From Labilithrix sp. (GTDB taxonomy: Bacteria > Myxococcota_A > Polyangia > Polyangiales > Polyangiaceae), in NCBI GenBank assembly GCA_019637155.1, contig JAHBWE010000018.1, positions 62,001 to 126,000 on the forward strand: a DNA stretch of 64,000 nucleotides, in the 5' to 3' direction. Positions 42,645-51,765 of this stretch are shown one piece after another; within the stretch, counting starts at the first letter, position 1, and every line of letters starts with the position of its first letter. The notes beneath the pieces are model-generated. The model made no database searches. It was not told the DNA's origin and was given only the letters and a program-made list of their open reading frames with translations. The position numbers and the translations under genes were made by a program.

Positions 42645-43850
42645 TTACGCAAACGCGGCCTGGCGACAAACCTCTGCGAACTGCGCGGCGACGCCGTCCC
42701 AGCCGAAGCGCGAACGGACGTACTCCGCCGCGCGCTCGCCCATCGCCCCCGCGGCGGAGGGATCGGCGAACACCTGATGGCACGCGGACGCGATGGTGGC
42801 GGGCTCGTCGGCGCGGAGGAAGTGCTCCTCGTGCTCGAGCGGCAGGCCCTCGGCGCCGACGGTGGTCGAGACGACGGGGATCCCCATCGCCATCGCCTCG
42901 TAGATCTTGAGCCGCGTGCCGCCGCCGATGCGGAGCGGCACGACGAGCGCGGCCGCGCGCGCGAGGTAGGGGCGCACGTCGTCCACCGTGCCGGTGACCT
43001 CGACGCCGGCGTGTTGCACGGCGAGGTTCTTCACCCGCGGGCTCGGTTTGCGGCCGACGATGGTGAGCTTCGCCTTCGGCTCCTTCTTCCGCACGAGCGG
43101 GAAGACCTCCTCGACGAACCACGCTACGCCGTCCTCGTTGGGGAGCCAATCCATGCTTCCGAGGAACACGAGCTCGTGGGTGTTCCGCGTGGTCTCGGGT
43201 TGGGGGCGGAAGAAGTCGATGTCGACGCCGGTGGGCTGCGCCGTCACGCGCGTGACCTGGTACTGCCGGCGCATCAGCTCCGCGTCCTGCTCGGAGACGG
43301 CGATGACGTGATCGAACCGCCGGCACGCCTCGCGCTCGAAGCGCAGCATGCGGCGGAACTGGCTCTGCATGTACGCGCGCTTCACGGGGTGCTTCGCGAC
43401 CTCGGCGTGGCGCCGCCAGATCTCGGCCTCGACGTTGTGCTGGAACAGCACCGCGGGCGTCTTGCCGAGGTCCTTCGGCACGTTGACGGCGGGCGCGAGG
43501 AAGTCGCAGAGCACCACGTCGACCTTCGGCGCGAGCCGCCGGATCTCGTCTTCGAAGCGCGGCGAGCGGTACTTGCCGACGGCGTAGGGGAGGCGCGAGA
43601 CCGCGTTCTTCGCGAGGTCGGCGTAGAAGGCGAGGGTGCCGCGTTCGGGCGGCGAGAACGGCACCGTGATGACGTCGTGCGCGTACTCCTTCGCGAGCTC
43701 GCGCGCGTTCGGCGCCGCGCCGCCGTCGTCGAGCGCGAGGTACGTGACCTGATGCGACCGCGCGAGCGCGCGCAGCGTCTGGTACGTGCGGATGCGGCCG
43801 CCCTTGTCCACGGGATGGAGCAGCTCCGTCTTCAGCCAGAGGATGTGCAT
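42645..43850 (-). CDS. GT4-like glycosyltransferase
   Basis: The 401-residue protein begins MHILWLKTELLHPVDKGGRI, a pattern typical of exopolysaccharide GT4 enzymes of the sugar transferase (PEP-CTERM/EpsH1-like) type. Later motifs are VLFQHNVEAEIWRRHAEV, VIAVSEQDAELMRR, VFLGSMDWLPNEDGVAWFVE and VVPLRIGGGTRLKIYEAMAM, followed by GIPVVSTTVGAEGL with the donor-binding Glu. It starts the minus-strand polysaccharide cluster, 12 bp upstream of the AlgD-like gene. Upstream are the tRNA terminator and about 110 bp that must carry its promoter. Confidence 0.88.
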   Translation of the reverse strand: MHILWLKTELLHPVDKGGRIRTYQTLRALARSHQVTYLALDDGGAAPNARELAKEYAHDVITVPFSPPERGTLAFYADLAKNAVSRLPYAVGKYRSPRFEDEIRRLAPKVDVVLCDFLAPAVNVPKDLGKTPAVLFQHNVEAEIWRRHAEVAKHPVKRAYMQSQFRRMLRFEREACRRFDHVIAVSEQDAELMRRQYQVTRVTAQPTGVDIDFFRPQPETTRNTHELVFLGSMDWLPNEDGVAWFVEEVFPLVRKKEPKAKLTIVGRKPSPRVKNLAVQHAGVEVTGTVDDVRPYLARAAALVVPLRIGGGTRLKIYEAMAMGIPVVSTTVGAEGLPLEHEEHFLRADEPATIASACHQVFADPSAAGAMGERAAEYVRSRFGWDGVAAQFAEVCRQAAFA

Positions 43851-43960
43851 GCGCCCGCCCGAGCGCCGATTGATACCAGACTCCCCGCCGTACGAGCCAC
43901 GCCCGTAGTTCGATTGTCACGTATTACTGCAATGTTGCGAACCGCGGCGACCGATGGAAA

Positions 43961-44003
43961 CGAAAGAGCCCTCGCGTCGTTGAACGCGAGGGCCCTTGTT
44001 TTT
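43961..44003 (-). terminator. Intrinsic terminator, downstream of tRNA-Leu
   Basis: GCCCTCGCG (43968-43976) pairs perfectly with CGCGAGGGC (43985-43993) across an 8-nt loop. On the minus strand the stem is followed by TCTTTCGTTT; on the plus strand by CCTTGTTTTT, so it may work in both directions. It is 17 bp beyond the tRNA 3' end and is the natural end of that transcript. Confidence 0.75.
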
Positions 44004-44009
44004 CCGGAG

Positions 44010-44091
44010 TGCGAAGGGGGGGACTTGAACCCCCACGGTGTTACCCGCTAGCACCTCAAGCTAGTGCGTCTGCCAATTCCGCCACCTTCGC
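44010..44091 (-). tRNA. tRNA-Leu (anticodon GAG)
   Basis: An 82-nt cloverleaf is present. Acceptor GCGAAGG pairs with CCTTCGC, the D arm contains AATTGGCAGA, the anticodon stem CTAGC/GCTAG encloses the loop TTGAGGT with anticodon GAG, the 13-nt variable arm CGGGTAACACCGT marks a class II tRNA, and the T arm is GGGGG-TTCAAGT-CCCCC. The discriminator is A, as required for Leu. The CCA end is not encoded. It reads CUC codons. A promoter and a terminator flank it, so it is a monocistronic unit. Confidence 0.97.
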
Positions 44092-44105
44092 TTGGTGGGA
44101 GGCGC

Positions 44106-44135
44106 AACCTAGCCAAACCTCTTTGGGGTCGTCAA
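44106..44135 (-). promoter_or_regulatory. Promoter of tRNA-Leu
   Basis: On the minus strand TTGACG (44135-44130) is followed after 18 bp by TAGGTT (44111-44106), placing transcription start near 44100, some 9 bp before the tRNA 5' end. The -35 overlaps the last codons of the hybrid kinase gene. Confidence 0.55.
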
Positions 44136-45208
44136 GGCTTCTTGGTGAGCGTGCCCAGGACGGACAGGACCTCGCCGAGCTCGAAGGGCTTCCGGACGAG
44201 CTTCATCGACTCCGCTTCGATCGCGTCTGGTAGGCGATCCGCGCTGCCGGTGATGAGGACGAGCTCGATGCCCGGGGAGCTCGCGCGGAGCTGGACGAGC
44301 GCGCCGGCCGGGTCGGTCGCGATCGGCGAGAGGTCGACCAGCGCCGCGTGGAACGGCGCCTCCTCGAGCGCGGTCGTGAGCTCCGCCCGCGTCTTCGCGA
44401 CGACCACGTCGGCGCCGCGGCCCTCGAGCGCCGTCTCGAGCAGCTGCGTCACCGCCACGTCGTCCTCGAGCAAGAGCACCCGCATCCCCGCGAGGCCGCG
44501 CGCGCGCGACTGCGACGTCGGCGGGCGCGGCACCACGTCGGCGCGCGGCCACGTCACGCGGAACTGCGCGCCGGCGCCCGCCTTCGCAGGGAGCAGGCAC
44601 ACGTCGCCGCCCCAGACGCGCGCGAGCGCGCGGGAGTGACGGAGGCCCACGCCCGTGCCGCCGGGACGGAGAGAGGCGCCGTCGAAGATCTCGTCGCGCT
44701 TCGACTCCGGGACGCCGTTGCCGCGATCGGTCACCGTCATCACGCAGCGATCGCCGTCGAGCGCGACGTCGAGGTCGACCGCCGTGTCGCGCGGCGCGTA
44801 AGCGAGCGCGTTGAGCACGAGGTTCGTCAGGATCTGCGAGACGTCGATCGCGCCGGCGAGCTTCGTCGCGACGTCGCCGCCCGTGACCTGGATGACCGCG
44901 CCCGCGTGGGAGGCCTCGACGCGGAGGGCCTGCGCGACCTCGCGCGCGATCTCGCCGGCCGCGCGCTGCTCGTCGATGCGCGCGGCGCCGATCGCGTGGC
45001 GCGCGAGGTCACGCGCGATACGGGCGCGCTGCTCGATGACGGTGAGCGCGTACGCGATCGTCTCCGGCGTCGCGTCGGGCGCGCGCGTCTCGCCGACCCA
45101 GCCGAGCAGCACCGTGAGCGCGTTCGAGACGTCGTGGAGGACGCCCGCGAGGTCGCGATGCGGATCGCGGCTCCCCTCCGGTTTCTCGTCGTCGCCCCGG
45201 TCCGTCAC
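44132..45208 (-). CDS. Hybrid histidine kinase with receiver domain
   Basis: The 358-residue cytosolic protein has a short HisKA-like region with His25 (LHDVSNALTVLLGW), an HATPase domain with N-box LTNLVLNALAY (Asn129 or 133), G1 DRGNGVP and G2 GGTGVGL, then a receiver domain from about residue 242 with acidic pair EDD and Asp292 (ALVDLSPIA), Lys in LVRKPFE. It has no sensor or membrane segment, so it responds to an internal cue or partner. The receiver gene at 45242 lies 33 bp upstream on the same strand and is probably its partner. Confidence 0.88.
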   Translation of the reverse strand: MTDRGDDEKPEGSRDPHRDLAGVLHDVSNALTVLLGWVGETRAPDATPETIAYALTVIEQRARIARDLARHAIGAARIDEQRAAGEIAREVAQALRVEASHAGAVIQVTGGDVATKLAGAIDVSQILTNLVLNALAYAPRDTAVDLDVALDGDRCVMTVTDRGNGVPESKRDEIFDGASLRPGGTGVGLRHSRALARVWGGDVCLLPAKAGAGAQFRVTWPRADVVPRPPTSQSRARGLAGMRVLLLEDDVAVTQLLETALEGRGADVVVAKTRAELTTALEEAPFHAALVDLSPIATDPAGALVQLRASSPGIELVLITGSADRLPDAIEAESMKLVRKPFELGEVLSVLGTLTKKP

Positions 45209-45241
45209 GACGGCCCAAGCTAGTCCAACTCGGGGGTCGCG

Positions 45242-45679
45242 TCACTCGCGCCGAAGCGACGGGGGAGGCGCCGCGGCGCGGATCGTCGCGACCAGATCGA
45301 CGACCGCGATCGGCTTCGCGACGTGGACCGCGAAGCCCGCTTCGAGCGCGCGCCGCGCGTCGTCGAGCGAGGAGCTCGCGGAGAGGGCGACCGCGGTGAC
45401 CGGGCGCGCGCGCTCGCCGAGACGACGCATCAAATCGAAGCCGTCGAGGCCCGGCATCTGGAGATCGCTCACCACGACGTGAGGGTCGCTCCGCGCGAGC
45501 ACGTCGAGCGCGCTCTCCGCGCCGCTCGCTTCGTCCACCTCCGCCCCCGCCGCACGGAGCGCGTGCGCGACGAGCTCCAGCGTCTCCGGTTCGTCGTCGA
45601 CGACGAGGATGCGCAACCCGCGCAGCTCGTCGCCGTGAAGCTCTGCGATCGACACTCGCCCCGACGCTAGTCGAGTCAT
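45242..45679 (-). CDS. Response regulator receiver protein
   Basis: The 145-residue protein has a receiver domain starting at about residue 22 (LRILVVDDEPETLELV), phospho-acceptor Asp72 (VVVSDLQMPGLDGFDLM), Ser in ALSASS and Lys in HVAKPIA. It lacks an output domain. An N-terminal extension of about 20 residues precedes it; an ATG-less alternative start closer to the domain cannot be excluded. It is cotranscribed with the hybrid kinase downstream. Confidence 0.88.
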   Translation of the reverse strand: MTRLASGRVSIAELHGDELRGLRILVVDDEPETLELVAHALRAAGAEVDEASGAESALDVLARSDPHVVVSDLQMPGLDGFDLMRRLGERARPVTAVALSASSSLDDARRALEAGFAVHVAKPIAVVDLVATIRAAAPPPSLRRE

Positions 45680-45741
45680 TTCCTGGAATCTTCAGCGCAG
45701 CGCGTCATTGGCCTTGCGCTTGCTGTAGTCTGAGGTATGAC

Positions 45742-46572
45742 ATGTGCGTCATGTTCAAGCCGCTTCTTTTCAGCGCCCTCGCCGCCTTCGCCGTCGCCTG
45801 CTCCGTCGAGAGCGCGGACGACGCCGCCGCCGGCGCCGAGGCCGAGGTCAACAGCGCCGCGACCTACACGCTGACGAAGGACTTCGACGAGACCCTCAGC
45901 GGCACCGCGAAATCGGGCAGCCCGATCGAGATCCGCTACGCCCTCGAGCGCCTCCCGCAGTGCCGCGGCAACCAGGGCGGTCGCCCGGGCTGGAACATCG
46001 CCGGCTTCTACAGCCTGAACGGCGCGCCCGCGAAGTCGTTCGAGGTCACCAAGCTCACCGCCGACGGCGCCGACCGCGAGGCCGCGGCCGCGAGCATCAC
46101 GCCGCTCGAGGGCGGCGACCTCGCGATCTGGTTCCAGGTCACGAGCGTCTTCGGCTGCTCCGAGTACGACTCCGATCTCGGCGCGAACTACCACATCGCG
46201 GTCGAGGGCCCCGCCCCCGACGCGCTCCCCACCATCTCGTTCGGCAAGGACGGCGCGCCCACGGTGCGGGGTGAGCTCAAGGTCGGCAAGGCCAAGGTCC
46301 ACTACGAGCAGGAGCGCCTCCGCAGCTGCGAGGCCTACCGCAACGGCTACCCGGTGTACGGCATCGGCGGCTACGCCTCGATCAACGGCGGTCCCGCGAA
46401 GAGCTTCGAGACCGGCCGCGCCGAGGCGGGCAAGCGCGTCGCGGTCGACACCGTCATCGAGCTCCCCGCCGCGGGCGACCTCGCGCTGTGGTTCGATACC
46501 TCGTCCGTCCACGGCTGCCACGCCTACGACTCCGCGCTCGGCGCGAACTACCACTTCACGATCGCGCGCTGA
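45742..46572 (+). CDS. Secreted two-repeat lipoprotein (DUF6209-like)
   Basis: The 276-residue product (ATG 45742; ATG 45751 is an alternative) has a lipoprotein signal with lipobox AVAC. The mature part is an internal duplication of about 100 residues. Repeat 1 has ALERLPQCRG, FYSLNGAPAKSFE and DLAIWFQVTSVFGC; repeat 2 has EQERLRSCEAYRNG, YASINGGPAKSFE and DLALWFDTSSVHGC. Each repeat ends SALGANYH or SDLGANYH and carries two Cys that can pair. The fold is predicted beta-sandwich. This resembles DUF6209. Role unknown, probably cell-surface. Strongly divergent from the two-component pair upstream. Confidence 0.75.
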   Translation: MCVMFKPLLFSALAAFAVACSVESADDAAAGAEAEVNSAATYTLTKDFDETLSGTAKSGSPIEIRYALERLPQCRGNQGGRPGWNIAGFYSLNGAPAKSFEVTKLTADGADREAAAASITPLEGGDLAIWFQVTSVFGCSEYDSDLGANYHIAVEGPAPDALPTISFGKDGAPTVRGELKVGKAKVHYEQERLRSCEAYRNGYPVYGIGGYASINGGPAKSFETGRAEAGKRVAVDTVIELPAAGDLALWFDTSSVHGCHAYDSALGANYHFTIAR

Positions 46573-46617
46573 CCCTTAAGGCGTTGCGCGGGCGGCCGTA
46601 CGGGTTGCTAGCGCACC

Positions 46618-47268
46618 ATGCCGATCGCCCGTCGCCAGTCTCATCCCACGCTCCCCGAGCAATCAGGCGTCCATCGCGCCGTGGAGGTCGAGCCGTCGTA
46701 CGACGACGAAGACTTGCCGTCGCTCGCGCCGATCCCCATCAAGCCCCGGCCCAAGGCCTATCGCTCGATGGAGATGCCCGCCGTCCGCCCGCCCGCGGAC
46801 GCGCCGGGCCGCATGCTCGACGACACGTTCTTCGACGACGCCGACCCTCCGCTCGCGCTCGATCTCGCGAAGCCGCAGGGTCGCGCCGAGCCGCTGCCGG
46901 CGATGTGGGCGAAGTCGGGCTCCGGCCTCCACCGCATCGACAAGAAGCCGCTCGACAAGAAGCCGCTCGAGAAGAAGCCGCTCGATCCGCGCCCCGGCAT
47001 CGTCGCGTTCGCGGGCTACGGCCTCCCGCCCGAGAAGCTCTCGGCGACACCGGCGTACGCGTTCCACGTCTTGCGGCGCAAGCTCTCCCTTCGCTCCGAC
47101 CTCCGCATCGCGCGGATGCGCCGCCTCCCGAAGCGCGACATCGAGCTCTACGAAGCCGCGCTCGCGTGCGCCGACGAGGGCGCGGTGACGAAGGGCCTCT
47201 TCGTCGCCGCCGCCTCCACCGTCGGAACGTTGAGCGCGATCGCCGCCGCGGCGGCCCTGCTTTTCTAG
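46618..47268 (+). CDS. Unknown protein with C-terminal membrane anchor
   Basis: The 216-residue protein has a disordered, Pro- and Asp-rich N-terminal two-thirds, with a short KKPLDKKPLEKKPLD repeat at about 108-124, then a helical Arg-rich segment and a hydrophobic C-terminal helix (about 198-216, FVAAASTVGTLSAIAAAAAL). It looks like a tail-anchored membrane protein. No family recognised. It precedes the large transporter gene by 72 bp on the same strand. Confidence 0.6.
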   Translation: MPIARRQSHPTLPEQSGVHRAVEVEPSYDDEDLPSLAPIPIKPRPKAYRSMEMPAVRPPADAPGRMLDDTFFDDADPPLALDLAKPQGRAEPLPAMWAKSGSGLHRIDKKPLDKKPLEKKPLDPRPGIVAFAGYGLPPEKLSATPAYAFHVLRRKLSLRSDLRIARMRRLPKRDIELYEAALACADEGAVTKGLFVAAASTVGTLSAIAAAAALLF

Positions 47269-47340
47269 CCGAGCGCCGCCGATTCGCGACGGATCCGGCG
47301 TCCTGACATCGTAACGTCGAGGGGCGAGAGCCCGCGACCG

Positions 47341-50217
47341 ATGAGCAGTCTCCGTGGCCTGTTGGACATCCGTCCGGAGGAGCGCCGCAACTCGTTCGCG
47401 GCGTTCGCGGCGCTGCTCGTCCTCACGTCCGGCCACACGCTCCTCGAGACCGCGCGCGACGCGTTGTTCCTCACGAAGCTGCCGCCCGCGCAGCTGCCGT
47501 GGATGTACCTGCTCATCGCCGTCCTCGCGCTCGGCGCGGCGCGGCTGCACCTCCCGTCGAACAAGGGCGCGATCGGCGCGACGATCCTCGCCGGCGCGAG
47601 CGCCACCGCCGCGCTCTGGGCGTACGGGCGCGTCACGCAGTGGCCGCCGTCGCTCCTCTACGTCCTCTACGTCTGGTCGGGCCTCTTCGTCGCGTGGGTC
47701 ACGGTCCAGCTCTGGACGCTGCTCGGGCGCGTCCACACCATGACGCAGGCGAAGCGGCTCTACGGCTTCATCGGCGCGGGCGCGGTGCTCGGCGGCGTGG
47801 TCGGCGCGTTCGCGGCGCGCGCGGCGGTCACCGCGCTCCCGCCCGGGCGCCTCGTCCTCGTCGCCGCGGTCCTCTTCGCCGGCGCCGTGCTGCCCGTCGT
47901 CGCGATCCGCGTGCCCGAAGAGGCGAAGGGGCCCGCGGCGCAGGTGACGGATCCCGCGCACGGATCGATGACCACGAACGCGACGCTCCTCGCGAGCGAT
48001 CGCTTCGCGCGCCGCGTCCTCTTCATCGTGCTCGCGGCGACGATCGCGTTCACGCTCGGCGACTACCTCTTCAAGGCGCGCATCGCGGAGGCCTACCACG
48101 ATCCGCAGGTCCTCGCGGCGTGGCTCTCCACCTTCTACGCCGTCACGAACACGACCGCGCTCGTCGCGCAGGTCATCGTCGGCCCCTGGATCTTCCGCAC
48201 CTTCGGGGTGCAGCGCGCGCTCTTCTTCTTCCCGGTGCTCCTCATCGGCGCGGCGGGCAGCGTGCTCGCCACCGCGGGCGCGCTCGTCTTCGCGGTGTCG
48301 CTGAAGGGCCTCGACGGCACGCTGCGCTACTCGCTCCACAAGACGAGCATGGAGCTGCTCCTCGTGCCGGTGCCCGACGGGACGCGCGAGCGCGTGAAGC
48401 CGATCATCGAGCTCGTCGGCAACCGCGGCGGACAGGCCGTCGCGTCGCTCGCGATCCTCGGGCTCGTCGCGATCGGCGCCGCGAACTACGCGACCCTCGC
48501 CGCGATCGTCCTGCTCCTCGCCGTGCTGTGGCTCGGGAACGTCGTCACGATCCGCGGTCACTACCTCGACGTGTTCCGCGAGACGCTCCGCGCCGGCGGC
48601 CTCAGCGGGAAGGCGGAGCTGCCGGAGCTCGACCTCGGCGCGCTCGAGCTCCTCTTCGCCGGCCTCAACAGCAGCTACGACGCCGAGGTCCTCGCGTCGC
48701 TCGATCTCCTCGCGGAGCAGCATCGCGAGCGGCTCATCCCCGCGCTCATCCTCTATCACCCGAGCCGCGAGGTCGTCCTCAAGGCGCTCGACCTCTTCGC
48801 GCGGCGGGGGCGGAGCGACTTCGTCTCGATCGCCGATCGCCTCAACCAGCACCCCGATCGCGCCGTCGCCGCCGCGGCGCTGCGCGCGCGCACCGCGGTC
48901 GCCCCCGATCGCGCGCTCCTCGAGGAGCGGCTCGATGACCGCTGCCCGCAGGTCGCGGTCACCGCGCTCGTCGCGCTCATGGCGCGCGGCTGGATCGCGC
49001 CGGACGACTTCGACCGCCGCATGAAGCAGGCGATCGCGACGCGCTCGTGGCACACCGCCGCCGAGATCGCGCGCGCGATCCGCGACCTCGGCGCCGCCGA
49101 AGGATCGGAGGAGGACCCCGCCGTCGCCGAGCGCTTCGACGACGCGCTGATCCGCCTCGCGCGCGAGGCCGGCTCGTTCGTCGAGCGCGAGCCGGCCCTC
49201 CGCGCCGACGAGGTCGCGGTCCAGCGCGCGAACCTCGGTCCGTCCGGCGGCCTCGAGCTCTCGATCGACGCGCGGATCCGCCTCGAGGTCGCGCAGGCGA
49301 TGTGCGTGCGGCGCCGTCCGGCCTACCTCCCGGTCCTCGTCGGGATGCTCAACCGCCACGAGCTCCGCGCCACCGCGCGCGAGGCGATCGCCGTCATCCC
49401 GGGCGCGATCGACTTCGTCGACGACGTGCTCACGCAGCGAGACTTCGCGCGCGACGTCCGCGTGCATCTTCCACGGACCCTCGCGCTCTTCGAGCCCGCG
49501 CTCGCGGCGAAGAAGCTCCTCGCGCACCTGCGGAGCGAGCGCGACGGCGCGGTGCGCTTCAAGGTGATCCGCGCGCTCATCAAGCTGCGGCGCGCGAACC
49601 CGAGCCTGTCGCTCGACGAGGACGTCCTCCGGCAAACGGCGGAGGCCACGCTCGATCACACCGAGGAGCTGCGGCGCTGGAAGGCGGGGCTCTCGGCGCT
49701 GCACGACGCGCCGGCGACGTCGGCGGTGAAGCTCGATCCGCTCCAGGCCGCGCACCACCTCCTCGTCGATCTCGTGCGCGACAAGGAGCAGCACGCGATC
49801 CAGCGGCTCTTCATGCTGCTCGATCTCCTCTACGGCGAGGACTTCGAGGACGTCGAGCGCGGGCTCCGCAGCAAGCGGCCGAAGACGCGCGCGTCGAGCC
49901 TCGAGCTCGTCGAGAACATCGTCGGGCCGCCGCTCCGGGCGCGCGTGCTCGCGCTCGTCGGCGACGCGCCGCCGCCGAATGGCGCCGACCGGCCGTCCTA
50001 CGAAGAGGTCCTCCGCGAGATGCTCGCGCGCGGCGGCAGCACGATGCGCACGCTCGCCGAGTACCGCGCGCTCGAGGTCGGCGTCGATCCGTCGACCGTG
50101 CCGAGCCGTCGCTCCGCGCAGGCGAAGAGCCTCGACTCGCTCGGCAAGCGCATCGTCGATCGCGCGCGCGATCTCCTCCCCGAGCCGAGCAGGAGGCCGA
50201 CCCGTGCGCCGGCTTGA
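47341..50217 (+). CDS. NTT/MFS-like transporter fused to HEAT-like repeats
   Basis: The 958-residue protein has an N-terminal half (about 1-420) with 10-12 membrane helices that resembles ATP/ADP-translocase-like (NTT) or MFS transporters (RRNSFAAFAALLVLTSGHTL, ETARDALFLTKLP, TLLGRVHTMTQAKRLYGFIG, GAGAVLGGVVGAFA). The C-terminal half (about 440-958) is soluble, made of helical pairs that look like HEAT or Armadillo repeats (DLLAEQHRERLIPALILYH, EVVLKALDLFARRGRSD). Substrate unknown. It is coupled to the cNMP-binding gene by a 14-bp overlap, which suggests nucleotide-regulated transport or sensing. Confidence 0.78.
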   Translation: MSSLRGLLDIRPEERRNSFAAFAALLVLTSGHTLLETARDALFLTKLPPAQLPWMYLLIAVLALGAARLHLPSNKGAIGATILAGASATAALWAYGRVTQWPPSLLYVLYVWSGLFVAWVTVQLWTLLGRVHTMTQAKRLYGFIGAGAVLGGVVGAFAARAAVTALPPGRLVLVAAVLFAGAVLPVVAIRVPEEAKGPAAQVTDPAHGSMTTNATLLASDRFARRVLFIVLAATIAFTLGDYLFKARIAEAYHDPQVLAAWLSTFYAVTNTTALVAQVIVGPWIFRTFGVQRALFFFPVLLIGAAGSVLATAGALVFAVSLKGLDGTLRYSLHKTSMELLLVPVPDGTRERVKPIIELVGNRGGQAVASLAILGLVAIGAANYATLAAIVLLLAVLWLGNVVTIRGHYLDVFRETLRAGGLSGKAELPELDLGALELLFAGLNSSYDAEVLASLDLLAEQHRERLIPALILYHPSREVVLKALDLFARRGRSDFVSIADRLNQHPDRAVAAAALRARTAVAPDRALLEERLDDRCPQVAVTALVALMARGWIAPDDFDRRMKQAIATRSWHTAAEIARAIRDLGAAEGSEEDPAVAERFDDALIRLAREAGSFVEREPALRADEVAVQRANLGPSGGLELSIDARIRLEVAQAMCVRRRPAYLPVLVGMLNRHELRATAREAIAVIPGAIDFVDDVLTQRDFARDVRVHLPRTLALFEPALAAKKLLAHLRSERDGAVRFKVIRALIKLRRANPSLSLDEDVLRQTAEATLDHTEELRRWKAGLSALHDAPATSAVKLDPLQAAHHLLVDLVRDKEQHAIQRLFMLLDLLYGEDFEDVERGLRSKRPKTRASSLELVENIVGPPLRARVLALVGDAPPPNGADRPSYEEVLREMLARGGSTMRTLAEYRALEVGVDPSTVPSRRSAQAKSLDSLGKRIVDRARDLLPEPSRRPTRAPA

Positions 50218-51124
50218 TCTGACCGAGCGCCTGCTCCGCCTCCGCGGCGTCCCCGTGTTCCGCTCGATCCCCACCAGCGCGCTCGCGTCGCTCGCGGCGT
50301 CGATCCGCTCGAACACCTTCGAGAAGGGGCAGGTCATCCTCCGCGAGGACGAGCCGCCGCGCGCGTTCCACATGCTCCTGACCGGCTCCGTCACGATGCG
50401 CCGGCACGGCTACGTCATCCGCACGATCACCGCGCCCGGCGGCGTCGGCTTCATGTCCGTCCTCGCGCGCACCGCGGGCGGCACCGAGGCGGTCGCGGAG
50501 TCGCGGGTGGAGACCTTCGAGCTCAGCGTCGACGCGCTCGACGAGATGTTCGAGGACCACTTCCCGGTCCTGTTCGGGACGATGCGCTGGATCGGGGAGC
50601 GCCTCGTCGACGAGAACGCCAGGTCGCCGCCGCGGCCGTACCAGCCGCCGCCGGAGCACTACGAGGACCTCATCGGCGACGGACCGATCGGCATCGTCGA
50701 GCGCATCTTCCTCGTCCGCCGCACGCTCGCGTTCCGCCGCGCGAACGTGAACTCCGTCGCGCGCCTCGCGCGCCAGATGAAGGAGGTGCGCTTCCCCGCC
50801 GGCGAGCACGTCTGGCGCGCCGGCGACGCGTCGACCGGCTCGTACTTCATCGTGAAGGGGAAGGGCGAGCTGCGCTGGAACGACGGCAAGTCGGTGCAAG
50901 AGGTCGGCCCGAGCTACATCGTCGGCGGGGTGGAGGCGATCGCGGGCAAGCCGCGCTGGAACGACCTCTACGTCACCGAGCCGATCACGGCGCTCGTCGG
51001 CAACCGCGAGGGCCTCATCGACATGTTCGAGGACGACCTCGACGTCGCGCTCGTGTTCATGTCGATGATGGCGTCCTTTCTCCTCGAGCTCTGGGACCGT
51101 CGCGCCGAGCGCGAAGCGGGTTAG
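50204..51124 (+). CDS. Tandem cyclic nucleotide-binding domain protein
   Basis: Starts at GTG 50204 with a strong AGGAGG at 50191-50196. The 306-residue protein has two cNMP-binding-like domains. The first is at about 12-125: FRSIPTSALASLAASI, FEKGQVILREDEPPRAFHML, LTGSVTMRRH. The second is at about 175-290: FPAGEHVWRAGDASTGSYFI, VKGKGELRWNDGK, GPSYIVGGVEAI. Neither has the full phosphate-binding arginine cassette of CAP, so ligand binding is uncertain. No HTH or catalytic domain follows. Overlaps the transporter gene by 14 bp, so it is probably a regulatory subunit for it. Confidence 0.82.
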   Translation: MRRLDLTERLLRLRGVPVFRSIPTSALASLAASIRSNTFEKGQVILREDEPPRAFHMLLTGSVTMRRHGYVIRTITAPGGVGFMSVLARTAGGTEAVAESRVETFELSVDALDEMFEDHFPVLFGTMRWIGERLVDENARSPPRPYQPPPEHYEDLIGDGPIGIVERIFLVRRTLAFRRANVNSVARLARQMKEVRFPAGEHVWRAGDASTGSYFIVKGKGELRWNDGKSVQEVGPSYIVGGVEAIAGKPRWNDLYVTEPITALVGNREGLIDMFEDDLDVALVFMSMMASFLLELWDRRAEREAG

Positions 51125-51708
51125 AGGCTTCCTTTCGTCGACGGCAGGACGCCGGGCGCGCGCGGATCGATCGTCATCGCCGCCCGCAGCGCGCGGGCGA
51201 AGGCCTTGAAGCAGATCTCGGTCATGTGATGCAGGTTCTGCCCGGCGTGGAGGACGAGGTGGAGGTTGCATTGTGCGCCGCGCGCGAAGCCCTCGAAGAA
51301 GACCTCTGCGAGCTCGGTGTCCCACGTGCCGAGCTTCGCCTTCGGCATCGGCACCTCCCAGACGAAGAAGGTGCGCCCCGAGAGATCGATCGCGCTCGTC
51401 GCGCGCGCCTCGTCCATCGGCAGCGTCGCCGCGCCGTAGCGCGCGATCCCCGCCTTGTCGCCGAGCGCGGCCGCGATCGCGCGGCCGAGGACGATGCCGA
51501 GGTCCTCGGTCGTGTGGTGGCCGTCGATCTCGACGTCGCCCTTGGCCTCGACGACGAGGTCGACGAGGCCGTGGCGCGCGATCTGATCGAGCATGTGCGA
51601 GAGGAAGGGCAGCGGCGTGTCGATCCGCGCCTGCCCGGTGCCGTCGAGGGAGACCTCGACCACGATCGAGGTCTCCTTCGTCGTCCGCTCTTCGCGCGCC
51701 GTCCTCAC
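51121..51708 (-). CDS. hisB: Imidazoleglycerol-phosphate dehydratase
   Basis: Manganese enzyme of histidine synthesis that dehydrates imidazoleglycerol phosphate. The 195-residue protein, the usual monofunctional length, has RTTKETSIVVEVSLDGTGQA, FLSHMLDQIARHG, DGHHTTEDLGIVLG with the His/Glu ligands, LPMDEARATSAIDLSG, and the C-terminal repeat of the ligand motif AGQNLHHMTEICFKAFARAL. It stands alone among non-histidine genes, antisense to the cNMP protein end (4 bp overlap). Confidence 0.95.
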   Translation of the reverse strand: MRTAREERTTKETSIVVEVSLDGTGQARIDTPLPFLSHMLDQIARHGLVDLVVEAKGDVEIDGHHTTEDLGIVLGRAIAAALGDKAGIARYGAATLPMDEARATSAIDLSGRTFFVWEVPMPKAKLGTWDTELAEVFFEGFARGAQCNLHLVLHAGQNLHHMTEICFKAFARALRAAMTIDPRAPGVLPSTKGSL

Positions 51709-51765
51709 CCGCCGATCTCAGCACGCGACTACGCGCATCGCAAAAATGCTATCGTCCGCGCCAAC

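Noticed and set aside
40095..44051. 1318-residue plus-strand frame across the polysaccharide cluster
   Set aside because: It is antisense to three genes with clear enzyme motifs and shows only low-complexity charged sequence.
44010..44091. tRNA as an integration (att) site for a genomic island
   Set aside because: No integrase gene or direct repeat of the tRNA 3' end was seen in the window.
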